A stretch of DNA of 64,000 nucleotides, taken from assembly GCF_039871975.1 (NCBI RefSeq), contig NZ_JBDPLL010000001.1. The stretch is one strand, 5' to 3'. Origin of the DNA: Trichormus_B sp936914905 (GTDB lineage: Bacteria; Cyanobacteriota; Cyanobacteriia; Cyanobacteriales; Nostocaceae). Positions within the stretch are counted from its first letter, which is position 1, and each line of letters starts with the position of its first letter. Positions 7,891-19,399 of the stretch are shown here, piece by piece. The notes under the pieces were generated by a model. The model did not search any database. It was not told the DNA's origin and saw only the letters and a list, made by a program, of their open reading frames with translations. A program made the position numbers and the translations under genes.

Positions 7891-10245
7891 ATACCACCAG
7901 GGCATCGCTTCCCGATGTCGAAATTCCGACAACTGTATAAATTGCTGTTAAATGAAACAGTAGCACATCCAGAACAATTTCACAGTCCTGAACGTCCTCC
8001 CCAAGAGTTGATTCAATTAATTCATACCCCAAATTACGTTCAAGCTTACTGCGAAGGAACATTAGAAGCAAAAGTACAGAGACGCATTGGTTTACCTTGG
8101 AGTCCAGCTTTAGTAAATCCTATCTGTATCGCACTAGGTGGAACAATATTAACTGCTAAATTAGCAATCAATCAAGGTTTAGCTTGTAATACTGCTGGTG
8201 GAACTCATCATGCTTTTCCCGATTATGGGTCAGGCTTTTGTATCTTCAATGATTTAGCAATTGCTGCTCGCGTCATTCAAAAATTAGGACTCGCCAAAAA
8301 GATATTAATTGTAAATTTAGACGTACATCAAGGAGATGGAACAGCCTTTATATTTGAAAACAAAAATAGCATGATCACATTTTCTATGCACTGCGAAATA
8401 AACTTTCCTGGCAAGGATTGAGGTGGTGGGGTATTGACAAGTGTGATAGGTGAGGCAGAATATAGCAAGCAGTTATGGAAAAAAACCTGCCACGAAAACT
8501 AGACACAGAGATATTGAAGCAGTTGGCAACAGAGCAAGTGGTAGAAATGATTATTGAGGAGGGGAAAACTATAGAGAAGCTAACAAATAGAGTAGTAGAA
8601 CTGGAAAAAGAAATAGAGAAACTCAAAGTCAGTAGAGATTTAGACAGCATCAGATTATGGAAAGCACCGTCGGGAGACATCCTCAAAAAAAGCGAGAACA
8701 AACAACAAGAGAAACCAGAAGAGAACCAGACACCAAAACGGAAACCAGAAGGACAACCAGGGCATAGGGAAAAAACGAGAAGGGGGTTTGGTGGAGTAGA
8801 TAGATTTGAGATCCTAGGACCGCAAGTGTGTGGATGGTGTGGTCAGGGGGAATTGTTTGGCTAACCAATAAAAATGGAAACACAACAAGTAGGGGAGTTG
8901 GTGGACAGGCCAATTGAAATAGTAGAATATCTAAAGATATATGTGCATTTGCAGTGTGTGTGGGGAAACACAAAGGGCAGACTGGTCACCAGAGATAATA
9001 CCAGGACAAGATATAGGAATTAGACTACAAGCCTTTTTGGGATGGATCAATAACTACGGGCATTTACCCTATGAAAAACAACAAGAACTGTTGTGGGAAC
9101 TGGGTCAAATAGAAATTGGAGTGGGAACATTAGTAGCTAGGAATGAAGGAATAGATGGTACAGTGGCTCAAAGTATTGATAGCCTCAAACAGTGAATAAA
9201 ACAAACCTAGCCTAATATCCTTACGGATGAAACACCCTGGGTAGTCAAAGGGGTGAAAGAATGGTTATAGATTTTTGCCAATACTGACTTCCCTTGATTT
9301 CATGGCCCTGATACTCATTCTCCTGCTGAATTAGAATCCATTGTGGGTTATAGTTTGGTGTACTCAGTTGTGATGACTTTACTGCCTATAACGGTGATCC
9401 GCTCAAAGCTCAACACAAATGTCAGGCACATCTACTCTGTCACTTCAAGAAACTAATTAAGATTCCTGGCTGAAATCACCAAGCAATTGGCACACAATTC
9501 ATCGACCTGATAGATGAAGGTTTTAAAAACTACGCTTTATTCCAACAAACCCAAAACCTTGATGAATTCTTGACTTGGGCATCCTAGTTTCAACCAAACG
9601 TTGAATCTTCCATTTATTCATTGATAAAGCCGGAGGGGAACCTGGTAAACTTTTACGTTTACGTTCCTTACCCAATAGACCTTGATAATTATTTAGCTGA
9701 ACTAAGGTTACCTTTAGCACTGACAAAGGGAAAAGTCTGTAGTGGTTCTGTTTCTATGGAGCGATTCTAACATACTGCCAATTTATTGACGCTTATACAA
9801 ACTTGTCACCCTCAAGCACTGTCTCTAATTGAGTTTTTTGACCAACCTATCAAAGGGATGGTTAACTCTGCTTTGCATACACCTTCTTTAATCCCTCTAG
9901 CTTAGACCTGAATCCTTACCTTTCCTGGAACAAAACAAAAAAGTGATTTAGATGTTCCTTTAGCAATGGGAATGGAAGACGATGCTTATTTACAAACCTT
10001 GGCTAATTACCTATTACCTACCAGATTTATTATCGGAAATTGAACCCGATATAGTATTCTATGATGCTGGAGTTGACACCCACATAGATGATAAACTCGG
10101 CAAACTAGCCCTAACAGACACAGGTGATTATCCAGTAGCTTGCGTCATTGGTGGAGGTTATGCAGATGATATAAAATCCCTAGTTTGGAGACATTCCCTA
10201 TTACATCGAGCAGCTAGTCTAACCTACCACCAATTTCATCTCTAA
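7891..10245 (+). pseudogene. Histone-deacetylase-family (AcuC/HDAC-like) amidohydrolase, split by IS66
   Basis: Segment 7891-8411 reads PPGHRFPMSKFRQLYKLLL, NTAGGTHHAFPDYGSGFCIFND and VNLDVHQGDGTA, the zinc-site and active-site motifs of class II HDAC-type deacetylases. Segment 9929-10245 continues the same protein: KSDLDVPLAMGMEDDAYL, VFYDAGVDTH and CVIGGGYADD. Between them sits an IS66 element flanked by TTTCCTGG. The first codons are lost to the IS5 remnant upstream, and about 20 codons normally found between LTDTG and YPVACV appear deleted. Family members deacetylate acetyl-amines or proteins. Clearly non-functional. Confidence 0.88.
8412..9920 (+). mobile_element. IS66-family insertion sequence, decayed, 1,509 bp
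   Basis: The element lies between two copies of TTTCCTGG (8404-8411 and 9921-9928), an 8-bp target duplication as expected for IS66. Its ends are imperfect inverted repeats: the left begins CAAGGATTGAGGT and the right, reversed, GTAAGGATTCAGGT. The transposase ORF starts at 8475 with a leucine-zipper-like coiled coil, a Pro/Lys-rich region reading GQPGH, and a zinc-knuckle-like Cys pair (CGWC), then CVCG in the next section. Stops at about 8862 and after 9190, with further stops downstream, destroy the DDE part. Confidence 0.87.
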
Positions 10246-10307
10246 CTCCAAAAATCAATCAAATTCTTCTCTGCACTTCTGCGTGAGCAAAAAATCCAGG
10301 AGCATTC

Positions 10308-13300
10308 ATGCCAAATTTACCAAGAGACAAAAACACAGAAACCTGGGGATACACCTTAATAAATTCCACAATCGATAATTTAATTCGCTACTTGGAAGGT
10401 CAAGAAACACTGGAATCATACCCGGAATTTAGAGAACGGCTAGAACGCGCTCAAGAATTAATATTTGAATGTGTAGGTAAACAACCTACCCTATTTTATA
10501 TTCGTCATCAAGGTGCTGCAAAAGAAAAAGGAGAAGAAATTTGGGATTTAACAATAGCTACAGATGAAAGTGAATTTCCATTACCCAAAAGACTCAAAGA
10601 GTTAAATACAACTCTAGGATTTAGAGCCGCAGTCAAAAAAAATGGCTCTAGTGGGTTGAAAATTCTGTCAGCTTATTTATTACAACCCTCACGGGGACAA
10701 GCCGATCCTTATGCTTTACCATTATCCTTGCAACTAGTTCCAAATCATCATTATCCTATTGATATTGCTCCCAAATTATTAGCACAAATAGCCAAGATGC
10801 CAATATACAGTAATCATGTACCGACAGAAGATTAATTACAAGCATGGAAAGCATTTTTAAAAGTTGAGGAAAGAATTGCTAAGGCCAGACAATTTTTTGT
10901 ATATTGCATCAATTACAAATATAGTAAAAATCCAGGAGGAATCTCCGTATAAATTCATACTACTTCAGCCACCGTTGATGGGTCAGAAGAGAACTCTTTA
11001 GAAAAAGAGAACTTTTGGGAACGAGTAAAGCAGGTAAAAAATCAAGATATAAAATTTTCTGATTCTATTCCCACAGAAAAAAATCGGCGCAGTAGTTGTC
11101 AATTAGGAACTATTGAAAAAATTGACCCAAAACATAATCTTATAAATATCACAATAGAGCGAGACTTAGTTGAATATATAGAAACAGGAAATTATCAAAT
11201 ACCAAAAACAGGATATTTATCTTTTGATGCTGCTGGTAATATCAAATAGATTGAACGTAAAGAAAAAGCCTTAGAAAAGTTAAGACGAAGACGCACACAG
11301 AATCCCTATTTAGGTGACCTCCTATTTGATGCTTCCCAGACCAGACCTATACAAGAAACTCTCAAACTTAAAGCTCAAGATTTGTTATTATCTGCTGCAA
11401 ATTCAGGTCACAAAGTATCTGTCAAAAAGGTACTCCCAGCCGAAGATTTAGTTTTAATTCAAGGACCACCAGGAACAGGTAAAACTACTGTAATAGCCAA
11501 AATTTGCTATCAAATTACTTTACGGGGTGGACGCACGTTAATTACATATCAAGCTAATTTAGCAGTTGATAATGCCCTAAGTAGATTAGTTTATAATCCT
11601 ATAATTCAGGCTGTTAGGAAAGGAAAATCTGAAGAAGTTGGGGAAGAAGGACAAGCATTCTTAGAAGCTCAAGTAATTGACAGATGGCTATCAAATACCA
11701 CCACTGATTGCTAAAATAATCTTGCTCAACGACAAGAAAATATCCAAAATACTCGTAAATTATTAGTATCGTAACAACAATTTGCGGAAGATTTTCAAGC
11801 TAAATTAGAATTCAATCAACAACAAGATGAATTCAAAAGAGAGAATGGAAATATATATAGAATCCGTAAAGATCAAGAACTTGTCTACAATGAAGCCTTA
11901 AGCCAAAAAGCTGCAATCGAATCCTTAACTAAAAATTTCGACAAACTGCTAAAATCGAGAGAAAATATAAATTGAGATGCTTCATAAATTAAAGAATTTT
12001 GACCACTTCTTCAATCCTGTTAAGAAGGAAATCATCAAGTAGAAAATTTCCGTGAAAATGTTCGTCAGGCGATTAAATATACAGATGTACTTGCCTTTGT
12101 TGGTCCTGTACGTGCTGCATTTAGTTTAGCGGTTTGGTTACGTGAAACTATAGCAACAGAGATTTCTGAATTTAAACCAGCATTGATTTATGGTAATGAT
12201 GCGACTATAGCTATGTCAGAATTAGCTAAATTAGTAAATATTTTCAAACAGAGTTCTACATATTTGCATCAGTTACAAACAGAGTATTAACAATCTCTAA
12301 ATCAACGAGAATACTTGCAACCAACTATTAAAATGTGGGAAAGCTATAAACGAGAAATTGATTATATTATCGAAGCAGTCATAGAATGAAAAATTACAGC
12401 TTATACCCATCTTTATGAATTGTTAAAAGATTGTCAGCAATCTAATTTGCTACTAACTGATAATATGCTGAACCTTCCACTAGGTTTAGTGATACTTGCC
12501 AAGTATACCAAATAATTACCAAATTAAACTACCAGATTGGCAACCATTAGCAAAAGCAATCTCTTATGAAATAGAGGGTAAACTTAGTGATAGACAGGGT
12601 AATCAGCATGATTTTAGTTATTTTTTACAACAAAATTTCAGTTAAATACCCATAGTGCTATCAAAAAGTGATCGCACAAAATGGCAAGAAATTTATCAAT
12701 AGTTTGAAGATTATCAATTACTCACCTCTAAACAACGGAAATTACTAACGGAAATTACTAGTTGAAAATACCCAATTTTCCTTAAATAAACTGAAAAAAC
12801 CTACAGCACAGCTTATGAATTAAATAACCTTTATTCCACTTTAACTCGAATTACACAAGAAGTATTAGATATTAATCTAGCAAATACCCGTCAATGCGTT
12901 TCAGAAATCAAAACCCAAGCCGAAGAAAAACTTAATATTCTAGATAAACAACAATAAAAGTTAGATAAAACCCCCAACAATGATATTATATTACACAAGA
13001 ACAAATTTTGGAAACTCAATCTCAGCTACAAAAAGCTAGTCAAGATGCTAACTTCCAACTTATCAAAGTTGTTAATATCTTGCAAGAACTGAATAAACAA
13101 CCAAAAATACCAGCCCAATTACATAATCTCACGCAACAATATTTAGCTACACGATCAAATATTCCGGAACTACATCAAGAATTTGCTAACCAAGTTAAGT
13201 TGTCGTAAAATAGCATAATTTAACTTTAAATATTGATTCCATTACTAGAAATTTTACTATATTAGAGATTATCAAATAGTCTCTAAATAAACAATTGCTG

Positions 13301-16300
13301 CAACTTAAAAAAGGAACTAAATCTGCCATGCAAAAAAATAAGAAAAGCACAGACTAAAATATATAGATTAGAACAGCAATTACAACTAGAAACACCAGTT
13401 ACTTTAATCAGAGAACGTAACTGCTGGGAAATAGTATGGCAAGAAATACCTGAGAAATTCGAGCCGAAAAACCTAGAAATTGATTTATTCACCCTAGGTT
13501 TATTAACCCTAGTTGAAAACACGTTTTATATTTGGCAACAACAACTAGAAGATGAAGAAAATTATCTGCAAAAATATCAGACTTTTATCCAAGATTGGAT
13601 TAAAAAACTATGTCAACCTTCAGAACGTGATAGTAACGTGATAGTAAAGATTTGAGACGGATTTATTTAGATAATGCTAACGTAGTTGGTATCACCTGCG
13701 TTCAAGCTGCAAATTACAACTTCTCTGAAGAATTCCAATCTTTTGATGTTGTCATTATTGATGAAGTTAGTAAATGCACTCCTCCAGAATTACTAATTCC
13801 CGCTTTAAAAGGTAAAAATTAGTCATGGTGGAAGATCATCGACAACTACCACCCATGCTGGATACTAGCACTGTTGAAGAAGTTGCTGCCAAAATTGGAC
13901 ATACAAGAGAAGAAATGCCATTTTTAGAGGAATCATTATTTAAAAGTCAGTTTGAAACTGCTGATTCAAGCATTAAACAAATGCTAAATACCCAATGTCG
14001 AATGCACCCAGACATCATGGGAGCAATCAATTTTATGATGGTAAATTAGAATGTGGAATTTCAGAACCTGATAGTAAACGCACTCATTATCTAGCAGGGG
14101 AAATAATTAAGCCAGAACACCATCTGATTTGGGTAAAAACGCCCAGAGAAAATATATTTCAAGAAGAACGTTTGGGCACTTCATTTTTTAATTTTAAAGA
14201 AATTGAGATTATAGAAAGAATATGTCAGTAATTCGAAAATACTTGGAGTTATAAAGTTACCAACGGTGAACCCAAAAAGGAAATAGCTGTAATTACATTT
14301 TATGGCGCTCAACTCAGAAAAATTGATGACCGTTTACAATCTAACCTTTTCCCTTCATTGCAAATTAGAACAGGTACAGTTTATCAATTTCAAGAAATGG
14401 AAAGACCACTTGTAATTGTCAGTATGGTGCGGAATAATCATCAGGGAGATGTGGGCTCTGCTAAAAAGCCAGAACGGGTAGATGTGGCTTTTTTCCGCGC
14501 TCAATAACTGCTGGTAATTGTCGGTTGTTACAATTTATTTACCAGCAAACCAGGTACAGTTGGTGGTGTGTATTCCGAAGTTACCAATATTGTAAGTCCT
14601 GATGGAGGTTTTGTTGATACTTCTTCCTTCTAATCCTAAACTTATTGATGAGAATCTCAAAAAGGCTGTAATAGAAATTGAGGAGCAAAGTGCTAGTTTA
14701 TCAGTTTTAGCTGCACGTCAATTTCGCTATAGTTTGCGTCAAAATACTGTAGAGTTAACTATGAAATAACCCCGCCAATTTAACGTACTGGCAGAATTCA
14801 TCATCCGTGCTGGCATTAAATTTTACCCTCCTCCAACAGCCAATGAATTAGCTTCTGTGCTTGGGGTTAATTCTGTATTTGTAAACAGCACTGTTGCAAC
14901 TCTTCAGACATTACAAACCCTGGCTGTAAAATCACCAATTACAGTTACTGAGGAAGGGCGTTTATTTTATGAGAGAGGAACTGTACCCCAGCCACCATAC
15001 TCTGTTCAAATTTATGCTGCTACTGACTTCTTAGGTGGAAATATTACCTTTCAATCTGAATCATTAAATGATGTTACAGTCAACTTACCTGATTTAGCAA
15101 CATTTGTAAATATTGAAAATAGAATCAACAATATTTCTTCCTTAAATATTGAAAATATACAGGAAATTATTCAAAATTCAGGTTTGGTGTTCCATGTACC
15201 AGCAGAGGGTAAAATAGTTACTGCTTTTAAAGCAATAACACCAACTTAAACCTTTTGGAAAACTATATCTCTATTTGTGATATTCAATGCACTGTAAAAA
15301 AATTAAGTATCCAAATCAGAAGCGGTAAGAAAATTTTAGAATCAGCATCAAATTGGTTAGAATCACTACTAAATGAAGGTAAAAGATCCTTGAGGTCATT
15401 ATGTAAATTATCAGAGGAAGTCATCAATTTTGAGCGAGAGATAATTCTGAGTCAGAAAAATACAGGAATAGAATTCAGACTAGAGAAGATTCGTCAACAG
15501 ACCCTAGAAACTGCACAGAAAACAGGTACAGCAGTGCAGTTAGGTAATGGACAAATTGCTGAAGCTCTTTTAGAGGTTTTAAATTCGGCAAAATATCAAA
15601 TTCTCATCTATTCTCCTTGGATAAATCAGGCTGTTATCGATGATAAATTTATAACTCTGCTACAAAAATTAGTAAATCGTTGTGTGGGTTTTTAATTGGC
15701 TATGGAATTGCGGGACGACAAGAAGACGAAGAAAAACCAATACCACCGCCAGTTCAGGATAAATTATAAGCAATAAAAACACCTGAATATTTACCAGGTA
15801 TACAGATTTTTCCTTAGGAAATCCTCATGTTCAAGAAGTCATAGTTGATAGAAGAATTTATCTTTGCAGTTCTCATAATTGGCTTTCCTATTGAGGTTAT
15901 CATCTACCACGGGGTGAATAAGTTTATAAGGTTACAATTCCTGATCAAGTTCAAGAAGCATATCAATTTCTAGCTCATCGCTACCAATACCACACTCAAG
16001 AATTATGGAATAATGCTTTACAAAATAGTGATTTTCAACTAGCTGTAGAAGCCCTATGTATTTGGGGTACGTTGGCTATGACAGACTTGGGAATTAAACA
16101 AATAGAAGAAAATAACTGGCTGGAACTTTTACCTGTATGGCTAAATCTTGTACATCAAGGAATAAGGAATAAGGAATAAGGACAAAATACTTATCAGATA
16201 TATCACTAAGTTTACAAACTTCCCTTTTGTTGTTAAGTCAGATTTCAAGTAAAGAGACTTTCATTGATTTACTACATTAGGAATGGCGTGAAATTTTGCA

Positions 16301-16478
16301 GACTATCGCTCAACAATATCCTCAAATAGTTGTCAACTTACTTAGCGGTGAAATATGGGCGCAATTTATCCGCCTCAAAATTGCTCAACCAGATGAATCA
16401 CCAGATCAATTTATATTGAAACAAACAACACATCGGAAGCAAGAAAAAACCCAGAACAAAAAAAGGGATAGCAACTAA
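10308..16478 (+). pseudogene. Giant superfamily 1 helicase with C-terminal PLD nuclease domain (COG1112-like) pseudogene
   Basis: About 2,050 codons of one gene, preceded by the SD-like CCAGGAG. N-terminal unknown region; Walker A LIQGPPGTGKTTVIAK near 11455; a long Gln/Glu/Lys-rich coiled-coil stretch at about 11700-13600; Walker B/motif II VVIIDEVSKCTPPELL near 13755; motif III VEDHRQLPP; motif IV-like NTQCRMHPDIM; late helicase motif VDVAFFRAQ near 14490. A PLD-type domain follows: KYQILIYSPWINQ near 15590, then GNPHVQEVIVDRRIYLCSSHNW near 15815. More than fifteen stops or frameshifts interrupt it. Helicase plus PLD in one chain recalls type II Mokosh defence proteins (inference). No intact copy seen nearby. 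Confidence 0.8.
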
Positions 16479-16616
16479 TCAATGAATCACATCAGCATTT
16501 ATCTGTGTTTATCTGCGGTCAATAAATCTAATCCTCAATTTCACACAATTACTGTGATGCAAAAAATCGTCTAATTCGATACAATTTATTAAAGTAAGGA
16601 GAGCCGAGGGAAAAAA

Positions 16617-17756
16617 ATGGTCTTAACAAAAGGCTTTGAAATTGAGATGTATACTGGCACGCCTCAAGGTGAAATTGTCGGACTCTCCGACCAAATCATC
16701 ACAGATCTACCAGGATTTATGCGGGAGCCAGATAGCCGCAACGTAGAGTACATAACTAATCCATCTACCAATTATGAATCTCAATTGTGTGGGTTGCTGC
16801 GTCCTCGGCAGGAGTTACGTAAATATTTGCAGCGATTGAACAATTACACATTAATACCAGGCAGTACCCTATCCTTGGGTGGAAGTGATCGCTTTCATCG
16901 TTCCGACCCAACTAACCCCTATCATGACTACATTGAGCAAACCTACGGCACAAAAGTAGTCACTGCCAGCGTACATATTAATATTGGCATCAGCGATCCA
17001 GAAATCTTAATACGTGCCTGTCGAATTATTCGCGTGGAAGCACCTCTATTCCTTGCCCTGAGCGCCTCATCACCATTTTTAGATGGAAAAGCTACAGGCT
17101 ATCATTCCACCCGTTGGGGACTCTTCCCTCAAACCCCCAATCATGTACCCTTATTTGCCAGTCATGCCTATCATATTCAATGGGTAGAAGAACAGCTAAA
17201 AGCCGGAATAATGCAAAACGTACGGCATTTGTGGACATCAGTCAGACCAAATGGCGATCGCCGTCCTTATCATTTAAATCGTCTAGAACTGCGAATTTGT
17301 GATTTAGTCACAGATCCCATTTCCTTATTAGCAATTACTGCCCTCCTGGAAGCACGATTGCTACAAATTATAGACAACTCCAACATCGACCCCCTCACCC
17401 AAAGCAGTTTTTCCCCAGAAGAACTAATTACCTTAACCACTAAAAATGAAATGGCAGCAGCCACATCGAGTCTGGATGCCCAATTGCAACATTGGCAAGA
17501 TGGTAGTACCATACTGGCCAGAGACTGGGTCGCCCAACTATATCAAGAAGTTTGGGGCATAGCGAAACAAAAAGGCTTCAGTTGTTTCCTTTCCCCCATA
17601 CAGAAAATTCTCCGCGAAGGCAACGAAGCCCAACAGTGGTTACATCTACACAAAATTGGTGTTGATGCCCAGAGAGTCATTAACCAGGCAATTATCGCCA
17701 CCCAACAACGAGAACAGGAACTAGAAAACAAATTGTGTTCTTCTTTGCTTGCTTAG
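16617..17756 (+). CDS. gshA: Glutamate-cysteine ligase, cyanobacterial type
   Basis: 379 residues, the usual length of the cyanobacterial GshA group (GCS2-like fold), which makes gamma-glutamylcysteine, the first step of glutathione synthesis. The N-terminus MVLTKGFEIEMYTGTP and the stretches SRNVEYITNPS, TASVHINIGISDP and RLELRICDLVTDP are hallmarks of this group. The start is supported by AAGGAGAG about 12 bases upstream. Intact. It is followed by a strong palindrome and T-run. Glutathione made here would also serve the formaldehyde dehydrogenase encoded at 45-46 kb. Confidence 0.95.
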   Translation: MVLTKGFEIEMYTGTPQGEIVGLSDQIITDLPGFMREPDSRNVEYITNPSTNYESQLCGLLRPRQELRKYLQRLNNYTLIPGSTLSLGGSDRFHRSDPTNPYHDYIEQTYGTKVVTASVHINIGISDPEILIRACRIIRVEAPLFLALSASSPFLDGKATGYHSTRWGLFPQTPNHVPLFASHAYHIQWVEEQLKAGIMQNVRHLWTSVRPNGDRRPYHLNRLELRICDLVTDPISLLAITALLEARLLQIIDNSNIDPLTQSSFSPEELITLTTKNEMAAATSSLDAQLQHWQDGSTILARDWVAQLYQEVWGIAKQKGFSCFLSPIQKILREGNEAQQWLHLHKIGVDAQRVINQAIIATQQREQELENKLCSSLLA

Positions 17757-17797
17757 AGGCGATTGAGAACTGGGGATTGGGGACTAGTGACTAGGAA

Positions 17798-17833
17798 GAA
17801 GAAGAGAAATTTCTCTTCCTGTCCCCTCTTTTT
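17798..17833 (+). terminator. Probable intrinsic terminator after gshA
   Basis: The perfect palindrome GAAGAGAAATTTCTCTTC (17801-17818) is followed by CTGTCCCC and a run of six T. Position and shape fit a terminator about 45 bases after the gshA stop, although the T-run is displaced by about 9 bases. Confidence 0.55.
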
Positions 17834-18002
17834 TCCTCATTTTTGGTTTTAAAAATCTAATCTTTCCCCAGAGATTAGTGCCTATTAACAAAACCTATAA
17901 GTTATCTCTCTCTGTCTAAGGGTAGATTTTGTTTCATATCGTCATCAATATATATATTCCCCTTACCTACTAGTTTTTGAATTTTGAATTGTGAATTTTT
18001 AT

Positions 18003-18464
18003 ATGCCCCAGATAGTCTTAGTTAACCCACAGATTCCACCAAATACAGGTAATATTGCCCGTACTTGTGCCGCTACAGGGACGGAATTACACCTAGTTGG
18101 TCCTTTAGGCTTTGAAATTAGCGATCGCTACCTCAAAAGAGCAGGTTTAGACTACTGGCCTTATGTCAAACTCGACTATCACGAATCTATAGAAGCATTC
18201 CAAACCATCCATCAGCAGCGTGGCGGCAGATTGTTAGGCTTTACAGTCCGTGGCAGTTTTAACTATATCAATTATCAATTTCAAGCCGATGATTGGCTAT
18301 TATATGGCAGTGAAACCACAGGCTTACCAGCAACTGTTCTCACTACCTGTGACTCCACACTCTACATACCCATGCATGAACCCGGAGTTCGCAGCTTGAA
18401 TCTATCCGTCAGTGTAGCTATCGGCTTATTTGAATCCCGCCGTCAGTTAGGCTATTTAACTTAA
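18003..18464 (+). CDS. trmL: tRNA (cytidine/uridine-34-2'-O)-methyltransferase, SPOUT family
   Basis: 153 residues, normal TrmL length. The enzyme methylates the ribose of the wobble base in tRNA-Leu using SAM. Motif 1 is NPQIPPNTGNIARTC at the N-terminus; the knotted SAM-binding motifs are LLYGSETTGLP and IPMHEPGVRSLNLSVSVAI. An upstream in-frame GTG at 17991 would add four residues, but the ATG at 18003 matches the family start MPQIVLVNP. The stop lies inside a 16-bp tandem duplication (18456-18487). Confidence 0.93.
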   Translation: MPQIVLVNPQIPPNTGNIARTCAATGTELHLVGPLGFEISDRYLKRAGLDYWPYVKLDYHESIEAFQTIHQQRGGRLLGFTVRGSFNYINYQFQADDWLLYGSETTGLPATVLTTCDSTLYIPMHEPGVRSLNLSVSVAIGLFESRRQLGYLT

Positions 18465-18487
18465 GTTCCGCTTAACTTAAGTTCCGC

Positions 18488-19399
18488 AGATAGCAAGCAA
18501 TAATATTAGGCAAATTGTTTACAACAGTTATAAATTCTTCTTAAGTATTAAGAGTCACAAAAATGCGAAAAGAATAACCATAGAGAAAAGGCCAAAAAGC
18601 GCATTTCATAAATCTTTTACCATCTAAAACCTCAACTTGCAGCTGGTATAGTCATATCTGAAATATTTAAGTGACCTCCTAAAATATTCAGCGATATTAC
18701 GTAAAATAATCATTGGCAGGGTCAAGTGCCAATACCCTTCGTACCTAAGTAAAAAAACAAAATTAGTTCAATGAGAGATATATAAGAAATTTGTATATTA
18801 GCTTTGATTCCTAGTGAATAGTCAATGATAGATTTTAGTGAATTCAAATTCTTTCTAGCCTGGAGATAAAATCAATCAAAGCATTTACTGGAAGGTATTT
18901 TAGGTATTTATATCCTTAGACACAACCATAGGACTCAAAAATCCTTAGTAATGTGTACGGTTGTTTTTTAGGGAAGAAACAACGTAAAGTCTCCAGTTGA
19001 TAAGACGGATTGAATAAAAAAATCTAGAAAATATCTACAGCAGGAACATCCTTTTGTCAGAAATCCGCGCATACCAAATGCCAACAGCTAAATTGGACTC
19101 AGCAAAGCTATCATATTTGTCTGGATCCCGCTCGAAAAGCAAAATCAGCAACGATAACTGTCAACAACGAACAATCCTGGATTTTATGAGGAGTGGTGAC
19201 AGACAAGTCAATACAAAAATTTTAAGGTTTACAAACAAGTATGAACTTGTCTAAATCAGAGAAGCAGGTTAATCTTACCTAAGTATCTCTGGTGAAAGTG
19301 ATCTTGATATATCGTTTGATGTGATTTCAATCATGGATTAATATCCAACTAGAAAAAATCAAGGTCAATTAAGCGAAGCGTGATCATAGGAGGTCGTCT
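18488..19399. other. Long intergenic region upstream of the M23 peptidase gene
   Basis: About 900 bp with no convincing gene. A 66-codon open frame at 19054-19254 has no recognisable relatives and no good ribosome site. The end carries AGGAGGTC at about 19389, the ribosome-binding site of the peptidase gene. A long structured 5' leader is possible, but I could not match any known riboswitch class by eye. Confidence 0.5.

Noticed and set aside
8683..8973. Minus-strand 96-codon ORF
   Set aside because: Antisense shadow of the IS66 transposase with no family features.
19054..19254. 66-codon ORF in the spacer before the M23 gene
   Set aside because: No ribosome site, no conserved motif, and unusual composition; more likely chance.
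18488..19399. Riboswitch or structured leader before the M23 peptidase gene
   Set aside because: In some bacteria c-di-AMP (ydaO) riboswitches precede cell-wall hydrolases, but none of the conserved cores could be aligned by eye.
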